Assembly (NCBI RefSeq): GCF_016065055.1 | Contig: NZ_CP065856.1 | Coordinates: 62,001-126,000 of the forward strand | DNA from: Halosimplex litoreum | Lineage (GTDB): Archaea; Halobacteriota; Halobacteria; Halobacteriales; Haloarculaceae | Direction: 5' to 3' | Length of the DNA stretch: 64,000 bases | Shown here: piece after piece, positions 28,082 through 36,953 of the stretch | How positions within the stretch are numbered: the stretch's first letter is position 1 | Layout of the letters: each line of letters opens with the position of its first letter | Notes under the pieces: model-generated | Databases searched by the model: none | Told to the model about the DNA's origin: nothing | The model's input: only the letters and a program-made list of their open reading frames with translations | Translations under genes and position numbers: made by a program

Positions 28082-28615
28082 TCAGACCGCCGAGTCGTGT
28101 TCGGTTTCGAACTCGCGCTCCTCGCGGTACTGGTCGACGAACTCGCTCACGTCGAACTCGTGGAGCCACTCCTCGAACTGCGCGGTGGCCGCGTCGTCGT
28201 CGGCGTGGCTGACTGCGTGGTCCATCAGCTCGACGACGAGTTCGACGACGACCTCGTGGAGTCGTCGGGCGTCGAAGTCGGTGAGCCACAGCATGGAGTA
28301 GCCGACCTCGCCCTGCTCGGAGAGGTCCTCGCTGACCACGGCCTCGGGGAACTCTTCCATCACGATGCCCATGACGTGAGCGGTCGTGAACTCGGGGAAC
28401 TCGTCGGCGGTCTCGATACTCTCGGTGAGCACCTCGACGAGGAACTCGGGGACGAACCGGCCCAGCGGATGTACGTCCATCACGACCGCGTGCGCGTCGC
28501 CACAGTCACAGTCGTACTCCCGCAACCCCATGTCCAGGTCGTGGACGGCGACCGTCTCCCCGCAGGGTAACTCGACGTCCGCCCTCTCGCTCCCGGGCAC
28601 GCGCGGCTCTGCCAT
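28082..28615 (-). CDS. Conserved haloarchaeal protein (resembles DUF5815)
   Basis: 177 residues from ATG 28615; the longer frame upstream reads as Arg-rich noise. It has a metal-ligand-like GLREYDCDCGDAHAVVMDVHP segment (two Cys, one His) near residue 40. Two helical regions follow (LVEVLTESIETADEFPEFTTAH, and LHEVVVELVVELMDHAVSHADDD). It is soluble and strongly acidic. The family name is from memory and its function is not known. Same strand as the next two genes, which may be co-transcribed. Confidence 0.78.
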   Translation of the reverse strand: MAEPRVPGSERADVELPCGETVAVHDLDMGLREYDCDCGDAHAVVMDVHPLGRFVPEFLVEVLTESIETADEFPEFTTAHVMGIVMEEFPEAVVSEDLSEQGEVGYSMLWLTDFDARRLHEVVVELVVELMDHAVSHADDDAATAQFEEWLHEFDVSEFVDQYREEREFETEHDSAV

Positions 28616-28680
28616 TGGCGGATCTATCCCCGTCAGCCGTTTAAACGCCGCGGTACCCGACGAGCGAGCGCCACGAGGCC

Positions 28681-29097
28681 TCAGGGCCAGTCGTCGCGTT
28701 CGTCGTCGCCCGCGTCTTCCGCCGGGGCCTCCGGCTCGCCTAGCTCCCACTCGGCGGCCTCGGCCGCGTTCTCGACCGGGAGGAACTCCCAGCCGACTTC
28801 CTCCGCGAGTTCGGCGTCCTCGTCGTCGGTTCCGACGAAGACGTGCCGCTCGGTCCCGAACTGCTGGGCGACGTTCTCGAGGCTCTCGGCGCGGCTGCGC
28901 GGCCCCGAGAAGAAGTCCTGGCGGATACGGTGTTTGCGCGTGAAGTTCGTCACCACGTAGGTCGGCTGCTCGGAGACGACGCCGACGTACTCGCTCCACT
29001 TGCGCGCGTCCTGGAACACCCGGTCGGGGTATGCCAGGGCCTTCAGCGCGTCCAGGTCGAAGGCGAGAGTCATGTCGTTGCTGCCGCCGCTGTCCAT
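28681..29097 (-). CDS. Conserved haloarchaeal protein of unknown function
   Basis: 138 residues from ATG 29097. It begins MDSGGSNDMTLAFDLDALK, contains FTRKHRIRQDFFSGPRSRAE, and ends in a Pro/Glu/Asp-rich tail. An alternating pattern with HVFVGTDDEDAELAEEVGWEF looks like half of a Rossmann-like fold. No catalytic motif or membrane segment is visible. It lies 65 bases upstream of the DUF5815-like gene on the same strand. Confidence 0.7.
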   Translation of the reverse strand: MDSGGSNDMTLAFDLDALKALAYPDRVFQDARKWSEYVGVVSEQPTYVVTNFTRKHRIRQDFFSGPRSRAESLENVAQQFGTERHVFVGTDDEDAELAEEVGWEFLPVENAAEAAEWELGEPEAPAEDAGDDERDDWP

Positions 29098-29226
29098 ACT
29101 CGATAGGGGTACTGGCCCGGGGAAAACGGCTTCGATCAGGCTCCGAACGACCAATCTGGTTCGGGGAGCGAGCCGCGGAGCGCTCGCGGCGGTCGTCGAC
29201 GAGCGGACGAACGGAGTCGGTCCGCG

Positions 29227-30507
29227 TTACTCGGGTTTCGGGGTCGCTTCCTCGAGCTTGTCCATGTCGACGTCCTCCTCGAGGAGCAGGTCCTTGTGCT
29301 GGGCCACCTCGCGCTCCTCGCGCATGAGCTTCTTGAACTTGGACTGCTGGGAGAGGTCACCGATGAGGACGCCGCCGACGATCTTGCCGTCGTTGAACGC
29401 GAGACAGCGATACTCCGTGTCGCTGTACTTGCGAGCGGCCTCGTCGTCGCCCTCTGTCGGGTGCCCGAACGAGAGGAACGGGAAGTCGAAGTGCGTGATC
29501 GAATACGAGGAGACCCAGCGGAACTCCTCGGGCTCGTCGGTCTCGCCGCCCGCTTTCAGGTCCTCGACCATGTTCTGGCCGGCGATCGAACCCTGCTCTT
29601 TCGCCGAGCCCCACGAGCCGTTCTGGCCCATCTCGCCCAGGATCGTGTCGTAGAACCAGGTCAGGTCGCCGGCTGCGTACACGTCGTCGACGTTCGTGCG
29701 CATGTACTCGTCGGTGACGACGCCGTCGTCGTTGGTCTCGACCGCCGTGTCCTGGAGGAACTCCGTGTTGAAGCTCAGACCGATGGCGACGCCGGCCCAG
29801 TCGCCCTCGAAGCGCTCGCCGTTGGGGTCGACGGCGGCCCGAATCTGTCCGTCCTCGTCGGTCTCGAACTCGTCGACGCCCGAGTCGAACACCGGCGTGA
29901 CGCCGCGCTCGCGCATGGCGTCGTGGAGGATCTCCGCGCCCTCCTCGTCCAGCGCGTAGCGCCACCAGCACTCGCCGCGCATGAGGTAGTTGGCCTCGAG
30001 CTCCTGGGCGCCACAGATGGCCGCCAGGTCGATCCCCAGCAGGCCCGCGCCGACGATGATACCCTGGTCGGCCGCCTCGACGTTCTCCTTGATCGAGCGG
30101 GCGTCCTGGAACGTCCAGAAGTGGTCGATACCGTCGGCGTCGGCGTTTTCGATGCCGAAACTCGCCAGGCTGGCGGGCGTCCCGCCGGTCGCGACGAGCA
30201 GTTTGTCGTACTCGTAGACCGTCCCCTCGTGGGTGAGGACCTCGTTGTCCTCCGTGTCGATCGTCGTGACGTGTGTGTCGAGTTGGAGGTCGATGTCCCG
30301 CTCATCGTACCACTCGGGCTCGTGGATCGAGATGGGCGCTTCGGGCAGCTTGCCCTTGGCGAACTCCTTGATCAGGATGCGGTTGTACAGCGCCTCACCC
30401 TCGTCGGTGATGACGGTGATGTCCGCGTCGGGGTCCTCCTCGCGAATCGTCTCCGCTGCCGAACTCCCCGCGATGCCATCACCGATGATGACGTGGGATG
30501 CGCTCAT
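29227..30507 (-). CDS. FAD/NAD(P)-dependent oxidoreductase (NirB/rubredoxin-reductase-like)
   Basis: 426 residues. The FAD loop HVIIGDGIAGSSAAE opens the protein. KLLVATGGTP and a second dinucleotide loop IIVGAGLLGIDLA follow, then VYAAGDLTWFYD, the Asp that contacts FAD. A C-terminal domain of about 90 residues (FDFPFLSFGHP, CLAFNDGKIVGGVLIGD) is typical of pyridine-nucleotide-disulfide-like reductases acting on ferredoxin, rubredoxin or nitrite reductase. There are no redox-active Cys pairs. No electron partner is adjacent; the nearest ferredoxin gene is at 52682. Confidence 0.9.
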   Translation of the reverse strand: MSASHVIIGDGIAGSSAAETIREEDPDADITVITDEGEALYNRILIKEFAKGKLPEAPISIHEPEWYDERDIDLQLDTHVTTIDTEDNEVLTHEGTVYEYDKLLVATGGTPASLASFGIENADADGIDHFWTFQDARSIKENVEAADQGIIVGAGLLGIDLAAICGAQELEANYLMRGECWWRYALDEEGAEILHDAMRERGVTPVFDSGVDEFETDEDGQIRAAVDPNGERFEGDWAGVAIGLSFNTEFLQDTAVETNDDGVVTDEYMRTNVDDVYAAGDLTWFYDTILGEMGQNGSWGSAKEQGSIAGQNMVEDLKAGGETDEPEEFRWVSSYSITHFDFPFLSFGHPTEGDDEAARKYSDTEYRCLAFNDGKIVGGVLIGDLSQQSKFKKLMREEREVAQHKDLLLEEDVDMDKLEEATPKPE

Positions 30508-30732
30508 GCCCAGGGTGTTCGCAAGCGTGGTTAATGTGGGTTGCTATCTCTCCATGCGGATGATTGGCAAACACATTCCCTCGAACGAAATAGTTGATCG
30601 TTCCGGCATGACGAACGGCCACGGGAACCGAAACCGGTAGCGGATCGCCGCTCCGGTCGGCGTTCGGGCGTGGCGTCGGTCGGTGGCCACCCGAGACGTT
30701 GAATACGGTAGGGGCCAAACCGTCTGGCAACG

Positions 30733-31326
30733 ATGAAGATCCGCCAGAACGTCCGTCACTTCGCCGCCAAGCAGGCGCTGACGCTCCCGGTCGTCGGGGA
30801 GAAGGTCAACGACCGACTCGTCGGGATGCACACGGACATCTTCGCCGAGAAGGCCGACGCGGGCCGGCGCGAGGAGCGACGGGACCACCTCGACGACTTC
30901 TTCGACGCGACGATGGACACGTACGTGGCGGCGCTCGAAGCGGGACTCCCCGAGGCCGAGGCCCGCGAGATCACCCACGTCCAGGCGAACTTCGACTTCT
31001 ACAACCACGGCTGGACCGAGATGATGGAGTTCCCGAGCGACGAACTCGGCGACCACTACGACCGCTACAGCGAGTTCTTCGAACGCTACGGCATCGCCAT
31101 CGAGGACCCGCTCGGGCAGTTCACGCCGGCCGACGGCGTCGCCGACGCCCCCTCGACGCCAGAGAAGCTCGACGACCCCGAACACCCCTACGCAGAGGGC
31201 GGCTTCGCCGACGACGTGTACGTCGAGACCGCCGACGGCGAGCTGGTTGTCGGCGGTGAGGAAGAGCCCGAGGACGTGTCCGTCGAGGAAGCGCCCGGTG
31301 TGGACGGCGACGAAGTCGACGCCTGA
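30733..31326 (+). CDS. Conserved haloarchaeal helical protein (resembles DUF6149)
   Basis: 197 residues. A largely helical core has MKIRQNVRHFAAKQALTLP, FFDATMDTYVAALEAG and ITHVQANFDFYNHGWTEMMEF, followed by an acidic tail with VYVETADGELVVGG. The conserved aromatic/His cluster FDFYNHGW may bind a cofactor, but that is speculative. Soluble. The family label is from memory. It converges on the coiled-coil gene with an 8-base gap. Confidence 0.75.
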   Translation: MKIRQNVRHFAAKQALTLPVVGEKVNDRLVGMHTDIFAEKADAGRREERRDHLDDFFDATMDTYVAALEAGLPEAEAREITHVQANFDFYNHGWTEMMEFPSDELGDHYDRYSEFFERYGIAIEDPLGQFTPADGVADAPSTPEKLDDPEHPYAEGGFADDVYVETADGELVVGGEEEPEDVSVEEAPGVDGDEVDA

Positions 31327-31334
31327 GCGGCCGG

Positions 31335-32828
31335 TCAGTCCGCGCCTGACTCGCCCGTCTCGGACGCCGCGCCCGATAGCGCGTCGACGACGGTCGCGCG
31401 CCACTGCTCGACCGACTCCATCTCCTCGCCGAGTCGCGCGAGTTCCGACTCCACCTCGTCCACGGCGTCGGTCAGCTCCGCGCGCGTCTCGCTGACGCTC
31501 TCGTCGAGGTCCTCCACGTCACCGACGCGTTCGTCGAGCGCCTCGAGTTCGGCTTCGACCGACGTCAGGCGCGCTTCGAGCCCCGACTGGGCGGACTCGG
31601 CGGCATCGAGCCGCTCGGCCACGTCCTCCGTGCGCGCCTCGACGCGGTCGATGTCGTCACGGAAGTCCGTGAGCAGCTGTCGGGCCGTCCCCTCGTCGCC
31701 GAGGAACGCCTCCAGCGCGTCGACGTAGGCGTCGAGTTCGCCGATCCGCCGCAGGCAGTGGTCGAGTTTCGCGTCGACGCTGCCGGTGGTGTCGGGCCGG
31801 AGTTGACTCCGGAGCGTCGCTACCGTCTCTTCCGGGGGGTCGTCGCGCCGGAGCTCGAAGGCGACCCGTTCCGCGACCGTCTCCTCGTCTCCGAGGTCGT
31901 CCGGGAACGAATCACCGCCGCTCCGGTCGGTCTCTGGCGACTCCGGTTCGATCCGTGACCCGTCCGCGTCGGCCGCGTTCGAACCGCCGCCGGTGTCGGT
32001 CGGAGTCGAACCGCACTCGTCCTCGTCCCTGGTCGCACCGTCGTCTTCGACCTCCGAGACGGATCCGTCGTCCGTTCTCCCGCTCTCTCCAGCCGGATCC
32101 GGTGTCGTCGATGGGTCGGTGTGGCCGTTCGTCGCCCGAGCGGCCCCGCTCCCGCCCCGATAGAGGACTTCCTCGTCGGAGTCGGTCGTCTCTGAGGCGC
32201 CGGGGCCGGTTGGCTCCGGGTTGGGGTCGCCCTCGCCGCTCGGTTCATCGTCCTGTGCGTCGTCGGTAGGTGTGTCCTGATTCATCGTGGTGTCCGAACC
32301 GTCCCAATCTCCGCCCCTCGGACTAGTCTGTCGGTCCGCGGCGCGAATCTCCGTCCCGTCCGCGTCGAGGATCGTCACGTCGATCCGGTCGTCGTCGAGC
32401 GTCGCTCGGTCGTCCCCGACGATCGTCCAGTCGTCGTCGAGCGTCGCCGCCCGGTCGTCGAGCGCTGCCCGGTCGCACTCGAGTGCTGCTCGGTCGTAGA
32501 CCGGTGCGGCCACGACTGTCGGCGGGTCCAGGGACGCCGACAGCCGCTCGGGGTCGACGGCGATCCCGTAGAGCGTCGAGACCGATTCGCTCGCTTCGAC
32601 GACGTTCTCGTAGACGATCCGACGCTCGTCGGCCACGGCCCAGTGTTCGTACCCTTCGTCCGCGTGGAACCCCACGGCGGTCGCGTCCACACCCGGTGGG
32701 AGCGACTCGACGAGTCGAACGGCGACCGGGCCGGACCCGTTCACCGTGATACGTATCACGACGGACGGATACGCGTAGCCGTCTACGTCGAGTCGCTTCG
32801 AGACCGCCAGGGAACGATCGGCGTGCAT
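31335..32828 (-). CDS. Three-part protein: beta domain, acidic disordered middle, long coiled coil
   Basis: 497 residues. Residues 1-120 form a beta-rich domain (YPSVVIRITVNGSGPVAVRL, VGFHADEGYEHWAV) that is well structured and probably binds something. About 150-300 is Asp/Glu/Ser/Thr low complexity. About 360-497 is a heptad-like coiled coil (ARTEDVAERLDAAESAQSG, then VSETRAELTDAVDEVESELARLGEEME). There is no membrane helix or signal. The layout suggests a scaffold or chromosome/cell-organisation protein; no function is proven. The gene ends eight bases from the convergent neighbour. Confidence 0.75.
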   Translation of the reverse strand: MHADRSLAVSKRLDVDGYAYPSVVIRITVNGSGPVAVRLVESLPPGVDATAVGFHADEGYEHWAVADERRIVYENVVEASESVSTLYGIAVDPERLSASLDPPTVVAAPVYDRAALECDRAALDDRAATLDDDWTIVGDDRATLDDDRIDVTILDADGTEIRAADRQTSPRGGDWDGSDTTMNQDTPTDDAQDDEPSGEGDPNPEPTGPGASETTDSDEEVLYRGGSGAARATNGHTDPSTTPDPAGESGRTDDGSVSEVEDDGATRDEDECGSTPTDTGGGSNAADADGSRIEPESPETDRSGGDSFPDDLGDEETVAERVAFELRRDDPPEETVATLRSQLRPDTTGSVDAKLDHCLRRIGELDAYVDALEAFLGDEGTARQLLTDFRDDIDRVEARTEDVAERLDAAESAQSGLEARLTSVEAELEALDERVGDVEDLDESVSETRAELTDAVDEVESELARLGEEMESVEQWRATVVDALSGAASETGESGAD

Positions 32829-33052
32829 TCGTTACCGCCACCAATACGATATCGAAGCGTATCACTTCGGTATGAGCCGAATACGTGCGTTCTCACGAGC
32901 TAAGAATACCGAACGCGATCACTCGATCATCGGTTCGTTAGAAATACTTGCGGGCCGGATGCGAAGGAACCGAACGCGAACGGTTCAGGCGACGCCGTCA
33001 CGACAACTCCCGTCGTCGTCCACCGCCGACCGCGTCGTCGGTCGCAGCCGTG

Positions 33053-34438
33053 TCATCGGTTCGCGATGAGATCCGCACAGGCGTAGCCCGCTTCGATCCC
33101 GCCGTCGAGCGAGCGCTCGGGGTACTGCGCACGCGAGGCCATCCCGGCGTAGTAGACCCCCTCCGCGACCTCCGCCCCGAGGTCGTAGGGGACGACCATG
33201 TCGAGGTAGCCCCGCTCGTAGATGGGCGCGGTGCGGGGATTGCGGGCGGTCTGCACCCAGTTGACGCTCTCGCGGTCGAAGTGGGGAAACATGTCGCCGA
33301 TCCCCTCGGCCCAGTGGTCTTCGACCTCGTCGTCGGACATCCCCCACAGATCCTCCTCGGGGTCCTGAATGTAGCTGGCCGTGTAGTAGAGGTGTTCGCC
33401 GCCGTAGCGCTCGGGCGGCACGAAGTTGGTGTGTTCGATGAACACGCCGAACGGGGCCTCGTCCTTGATGTTCAGCCAGTAGGTGTCCGAGAGCGACCGG
33501 TCCATGCTCCAGACCGAGCAGACCGTCCCCTGGAAGTCGATCTCGCAGGGGTAGCCCGTCAGGTCCTCCAGCACGTTCGGCATCGCCGCGACGACGACGG
33601 CGTCCACGTCGTGAGTCTCGGTCTCGCCGTCCCGCTCGACGGTGATCGACTCGACCGTCGTGTCGGTGCCGGTCGTCGACGTCGCGCCCGCGACCGCTGC
33701 ACCACCGTCGGCCGCCGTGCCGGTACTCGTCGCGCCGTCGCCCGTCCCGATCTCTGTCACGCGCGCCCCGGTCGTAACGTTCGCCTCGCCGACCGCCGCG
33801 AGCAGCTCGTCCAGCAGGACGCCGAACCCACCCGCCAGATAGCCCAGCTGCTCGCCCTTGATCGGATCGCGCTCGCCGCGGAACTTCACGCGGCCGAGCA
33901 GCCACGCCGCCGACACGTCCTCCTTTCGCGAGCCGAACTTGGCGTCCAGCAGCGGCTCCCAGAAGGACTCGTAGACGTGGCGGGTGGTGTGGTCGAGCAG
34001 GAACTGCTTGATCGGCACGTCCTCGAAGTCGGTGATGTCGTCGTAGGTGTCGAACGTCGGGACGCCGCCGCGCACGTCGATCTCCTTGACGAGCATCGCG
34101 AGGCGGAACTTGTCGTAGATAGAGAGGTGGGGGTAGGCGAGGATCTCCCACGCTTTCTCCATGGGGTGGACGACGCCGTCGACGTAGTAGGAGTCGGTCT
34201 TGTAGCGCCACTCCAGAGCCTCGCCGAGGCCCAGGTCGTCGATCAGCTCGACGATGGTCTCCTCGGAGGCCGAGAGGTGGTGGTAGAACTTCTCGATTGG
34301 GTCGCCCGCGGTCTCGTAGACGGCGGCCAGCCCGCCCACGTCGTCGCTCGCTTCGAACACCTGAACCTCGCGACCGCGTTGCTGGAGGCGATACGCGGCC
34401 GCGAGGCCGGCGACGCCGCCGCCGACGACTCCGATCAT
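33053..34438 (-). CDS. FAD-dependent amine-oxidase/protoporphyrinogen-oxidase-like oxidoreductase
   Basis: 461 residues from ATG 34438, where the dinucleotide-binding loop begins directly (MIGVVGGGVAGLAAAYRLQQ). The longer upstream frame lies over the kinase gene and is rejected. The FAD-binding core continues with FEASDDVGGL, a substrate domain with HHLSASEETIVELI, and a late AGMASRAQYPERSLDGGIEAG that closes on FAD. This matches the family that includes protoporphyrinogen oxidases, phytoene desaturase-like and UDP-galactopyranose-mutase-like enzymes, and the substrate is open. A Thr/Gly/Ala low-complexity insert lies near residues 225-250. Confidence 0.88.
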   Translation of the reverse strand: MIGVVGGGVAGLAAAYRLQQRGREVQVFEASDDVGGLAAVYETAGDPIEKFYHHLSASEETIVELIDDLGLGEALEWRYKTDSYYVDGVVHPMEKAWEILAYPHLSIYDKFRLAMLVKEIDVRGGVPTFDTYDDITDFEDVPIKQFLLDHTTRHVYESFWEPLLDAKFGSRKEDVSAAWLLGRVKFRGERDPIKGEQLGYLAGGFGVLLDELLAAVGEANVTTGARVTEIGTGDGATSTGTAADGGAAVAGATSTTGTDTTVESITVERDGETETHDVDAVVVAAMPNVLEDLTGYPCEIDFQGTVCSVWSMDRSLSDTYWLNIKDEAPFGVFIEHTNFVPPERYGGEHLYYTASYIQDPEEDLWGMSDDEVEDHWAEGIGDMFPHFDRESVNWVQTARNPRTAPIYERGYLDMVVPYDLGAEVAEGVYYAGMASRAQYPERSLDGGIEAGYACADLIANR

Positions 34439-34521
34439 ACGCCACGTTCCGCCGTGATCGGAAAAGCCCTTTCGCTCGGTCGACCCTCGTCGGGGCTCGG
34501 CGGTGGGCGACCCACGAACGG

Positions 34522-36774
34522 TCACTCGTCGGGGGACAGTTCGGGAGCGGTCTCGGCGAGCCGGAACTCCAGTACGACGACGGTCCCGCGAGACCGGTCG
34601 CTGGATCCCGTCGAGTCGATCGACGGGGACAGCTCCGCACTCTCCTCGAACCAGACGTTGCCGCTGTAGAGGTCCATCATCACCGAGACGAAGTAGAGAC
34701 CGAACCCGTGGGCGGTCTGGCTGGTGGCCATCTCCCGCTGGAAGACCTGCGTCTGCATCTCCTCCGAGAGGCCGGGTCCGTTGTCGGCGATCCGGACCTG
34801 GATCCACTCGCCCATCGGCTCGGTGGAGACCCGGACCCGCGGCTGAGCGCTGTCGTTGTGTTCGACCGCGTTCGAGAGGACCCCCTCGACCACGTCCGCC
34901 ACGAGCTCGTTCGCGGCGACGGTCAGGTCGTCGCAGACGTCGAACTCGATGGCGACGTCGTAGCGCTCCGAGAGGGCGAGGACCTCCTCGTGGAGGATTC
35001 CCGAGAGGTCGACGCGTTCGAGTCGCTCGTCCTCCGTGGCGGTCACGGTGTCGTTGACCGCCCGGATCTTCTCGGTCATCTCCGTCAGATCCGAACACCA
35101 CGTCCGGATCGTCCCCAGTTTCTCGGCGTCGCCCTCGTCGACGCGCGACTGGAGGTGGTGAGCGTGGCCGTCGATGACCAGCATCGCGTTGCGGATGTTG
35201 TGCCGGAGGACCCCGTTGAAGAACTCGATCTGCTTGTTGCGCCGCTCGACGGCGGCCCGGCTGGCGCGCAGTTCCTCCTCGTACTCGACGCGCGTCAGCG
35301 CCGTCTCGGTCGTCCGCGCGAGGATCTGGCCCAGCTGTTCGTCGGTCTCGGTGTAGCCCTCGCCCTCGTCGGTCCCGATGACGAGGACGCCGCGCTCGCC
35401 GAGCGGCAGGAACAGCGCGACCGCCGAAGCGAACGCGTACGGGCCGATGACGAGGTCGCGCTCGCCTTCGAAAGCCGCGAGTTCGCCGCTCTCGAAGGTC
35501 TCCCAGAGCGGTCCCGACCCGCGTGGGACCCGGATCGACTCGTCGGGCTCGACGCGCAGTTCCGCCGCCAGCCGGTCGGTGACCGCTTCCGAGACGAGCG
35601 CGTCCGTCGTCTCGTCGTAGCGCAGCAGCGCCGCGTAGGGCTGGTCGTGGACGTCGCTGGCGAACCGGACCGCGATGTCGGCGACCTCGGCCGCGGTCCG
35701 CGCACCGATGAACTGCCGGGTGGCCGCCTGCATCGCCGTCAGCTGGTCGAGCCGCCGCTGCTGGTGAGTCACGTCCCGCAGGTGGACGAGCCGTCCCTTC
35801 GCGACCCCGTACTGGTCCTCGACGGCGGTCACGCCGAGCGAGAACGAGGACACGTCTCGGTCGTCACCGGGCGCGTCGACGGTGACAGCCGCGCCGTCTG
35901 CCAGCCGGTCCGCGAACCCGTCGGTGACCGCGTCCGCGTGGCGCCCCGTGAGGTCGCCGTCGTCGACGAGTCGCTCCGCGGCCGGGTTGTGATCGATCAC
36001 CACGTCGTCGTCGTCGAGGACCACCACCGGGTCCGCGAGTTCCTCGGCGAGCAGATCCGTCGCGACGGGCGCGACGGACTGGAAGTCGTATCGAAAGAGG
36101 ACGAGCCCCGCCACGACGCCGTGGACGGCGAACATCGCCGGTGCGACCGAGACACCCGGATGGACCCCGCCAGCGACGGAGACCACGACGGTCCCCGCGG
36201 TCGGGAACAGCCCTCCGAGGACGAGCGCGCCCGTCTCCGCCCGATAGACGTTCCGCGAGTCCAGCAGGAACGCGACGAGGAGGAGGTAGCCGACGAGTAT
36301 CAGACCGTAGGCGACCAGCGACTGGGCGGCGAGCGCGACCGTCTCCGTCGGGGCCGGCGCGGCGATCCCGTTCTCGGTGACGACCCGTACCGGGGCGAGC
36401 GCGACCCCGTGGACCGGCGCGGTCAGGCGGACGAGCGAGTACGCCGACAGCGGCGTCCAGAGCGCGACCAGCCGACCGCGAGTGAGCCACTCGCGGTGGC
36501 CCGTGTAGACGACGGTAAAGACGAGCCAGAGCATCGGGATCTGCGACGAGACGGCGTCGCCGAGGAGGGCGGCGCCGCTCGCGACCTCGGTCGAGGGTGC
36601 CAGCAGGACGATCACCTGCAGGACCGCCCAGCCACCGGCCGCGAGCGACAGCCACCCGAACGGTCGCGCGCCCTGCCGCTCCCGGTGGTGGTAGGCCACC
36701 GCCGCGAGGGAGAACTGAACGACACCCCCGACCGCGGTCGCGACGACCACCGGACCGAGCGCCTCACCAGCCAT
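34522..36774 (-). CDS. Membrane sensor histidine kinase (7TM-PAS-GAF-HisKA-HATPase)
   Basis: 750 residues. Seven hydrophobic helices occupy residues 1-230, then a PAS domain (VVVLDDDDVVIDHNPAAERL). A GAF domain follows (about 330-490, with PYAALLRYDETTD and ALFLPLGERGVLVIG). The H-box is VLRHNIRNAMLVIDGH. The ATPase has an N-box (GVLSNAVEHND), ADNGPGL and GFGLYFVSVMM. Compared with the kinase at 16313 it adds the GAF module, so it probably senses a second, soluble signal. No receiver gene is adjacent. A perfect inverted repeat lies four bases before its start. Confidence 0.93.
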   Translation of the reverse strand: MAGEALGPVVVATAVGGVVQFSLAAVAYHHRERQGARPFGWLSLAAGGWAVLQVIVLLAPSTEVASGAALLGDAVSSQIPMLWLVFTVVYTGHREWLTRGRLVALWTPLSAYSLVRLTAPVHGVALAPVRVVTENGIAAPAPTETVALAAQSLVAYGLILVGYLLLVAFLLDSRNVYRAETGALVLGGLFPTAGTVVVSVAGGVHPGVSVAPAMFAVHGVVAGLVLFRYDFQSVAPVATDLLAEELADPVVVLDDDDVVIDHNPAAERLVDDGDLTGRHADAVTDGFADRLADGAAVTVDAPGDDRDVSSFSLGVTAVEDQYGVAKGRLVHLRDVTHQQRRLDQLTAMQAATRQFIGARTAAEVADIAVRFASDVHDQPYAALLRYDETTDALVSEAVTDRLAAELRVEPDESIRVPRGSGPLWETFESGELAAFEGERDLVIGPYAFASAVALFLPLGERGVLVIGTDEGEGYTETDEQLGQILARTTETALTRVEYEEELRASRAAVERRNKQIEFFNGVLRHNIRNAMLVIDGHAHHLQSRVDEGDAEKLGTIRTWCSDLTEMTEKIRAVNDTVTATEDERLERVDLSGILHEEVLALSERYDVAIEFDVCDDLTVAANELVADVVEGVLSNAVEHNDSAQPRVRVSTEPMGEWIQVRIADNGPGLSEEMQTQVFQREMATSQTAHGFGLYFVSVMMDLYSGNVWFEESAELSPSIDSTGSSDRSRGTVVVLEFRLAETAPELSPDE

Positions 36775-36777
36775 CTG

Positions 36778-36795
36778 ACGGGTTCACGAACCCGT
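36778..36795. promoter_or_regulatory. Perfect inverted repeat upstream of the kinase gene
   Basis: ACGGGTTC and GAACCCGT pair exactly around AC, 4-21 bases upstream of the kinase ATG. A TATA-like TATAATA (kinase strand) lies about 35-47 bases before the start, so the repeat would fall at or just after transcription initiation. It could be an operator or a 5' hairpin in the mRNA. Confidence 0.45.
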
Positions 36796-36953
36796 AATTT
36801 CAACTTGTCCGTATTATAGATTGTGTCGCATTATCGTCGGAGACAACGCGGCGGTCGGGTCCCGATGCGGTGTCCCCGCTGGGGTCGGCACCGTTCGGGC
36901 TCCGTCCCCGCACTCCGCTACCTTTTTGCCCGCAGTCGCGGAAATCGCTGGAT

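Noticed and set aside
34439-35101. Upstream extension of the FAD oxidoreductase
   Set aside because: It overlaps the kinase gene and precedes the dinucleotide loop that should be at the N-terminus.
34297-36819. 840-codon forward frame
   Set aside because: Antisense to the sensor kinase, whose domains and catalytic motifs are complete on the other strand.
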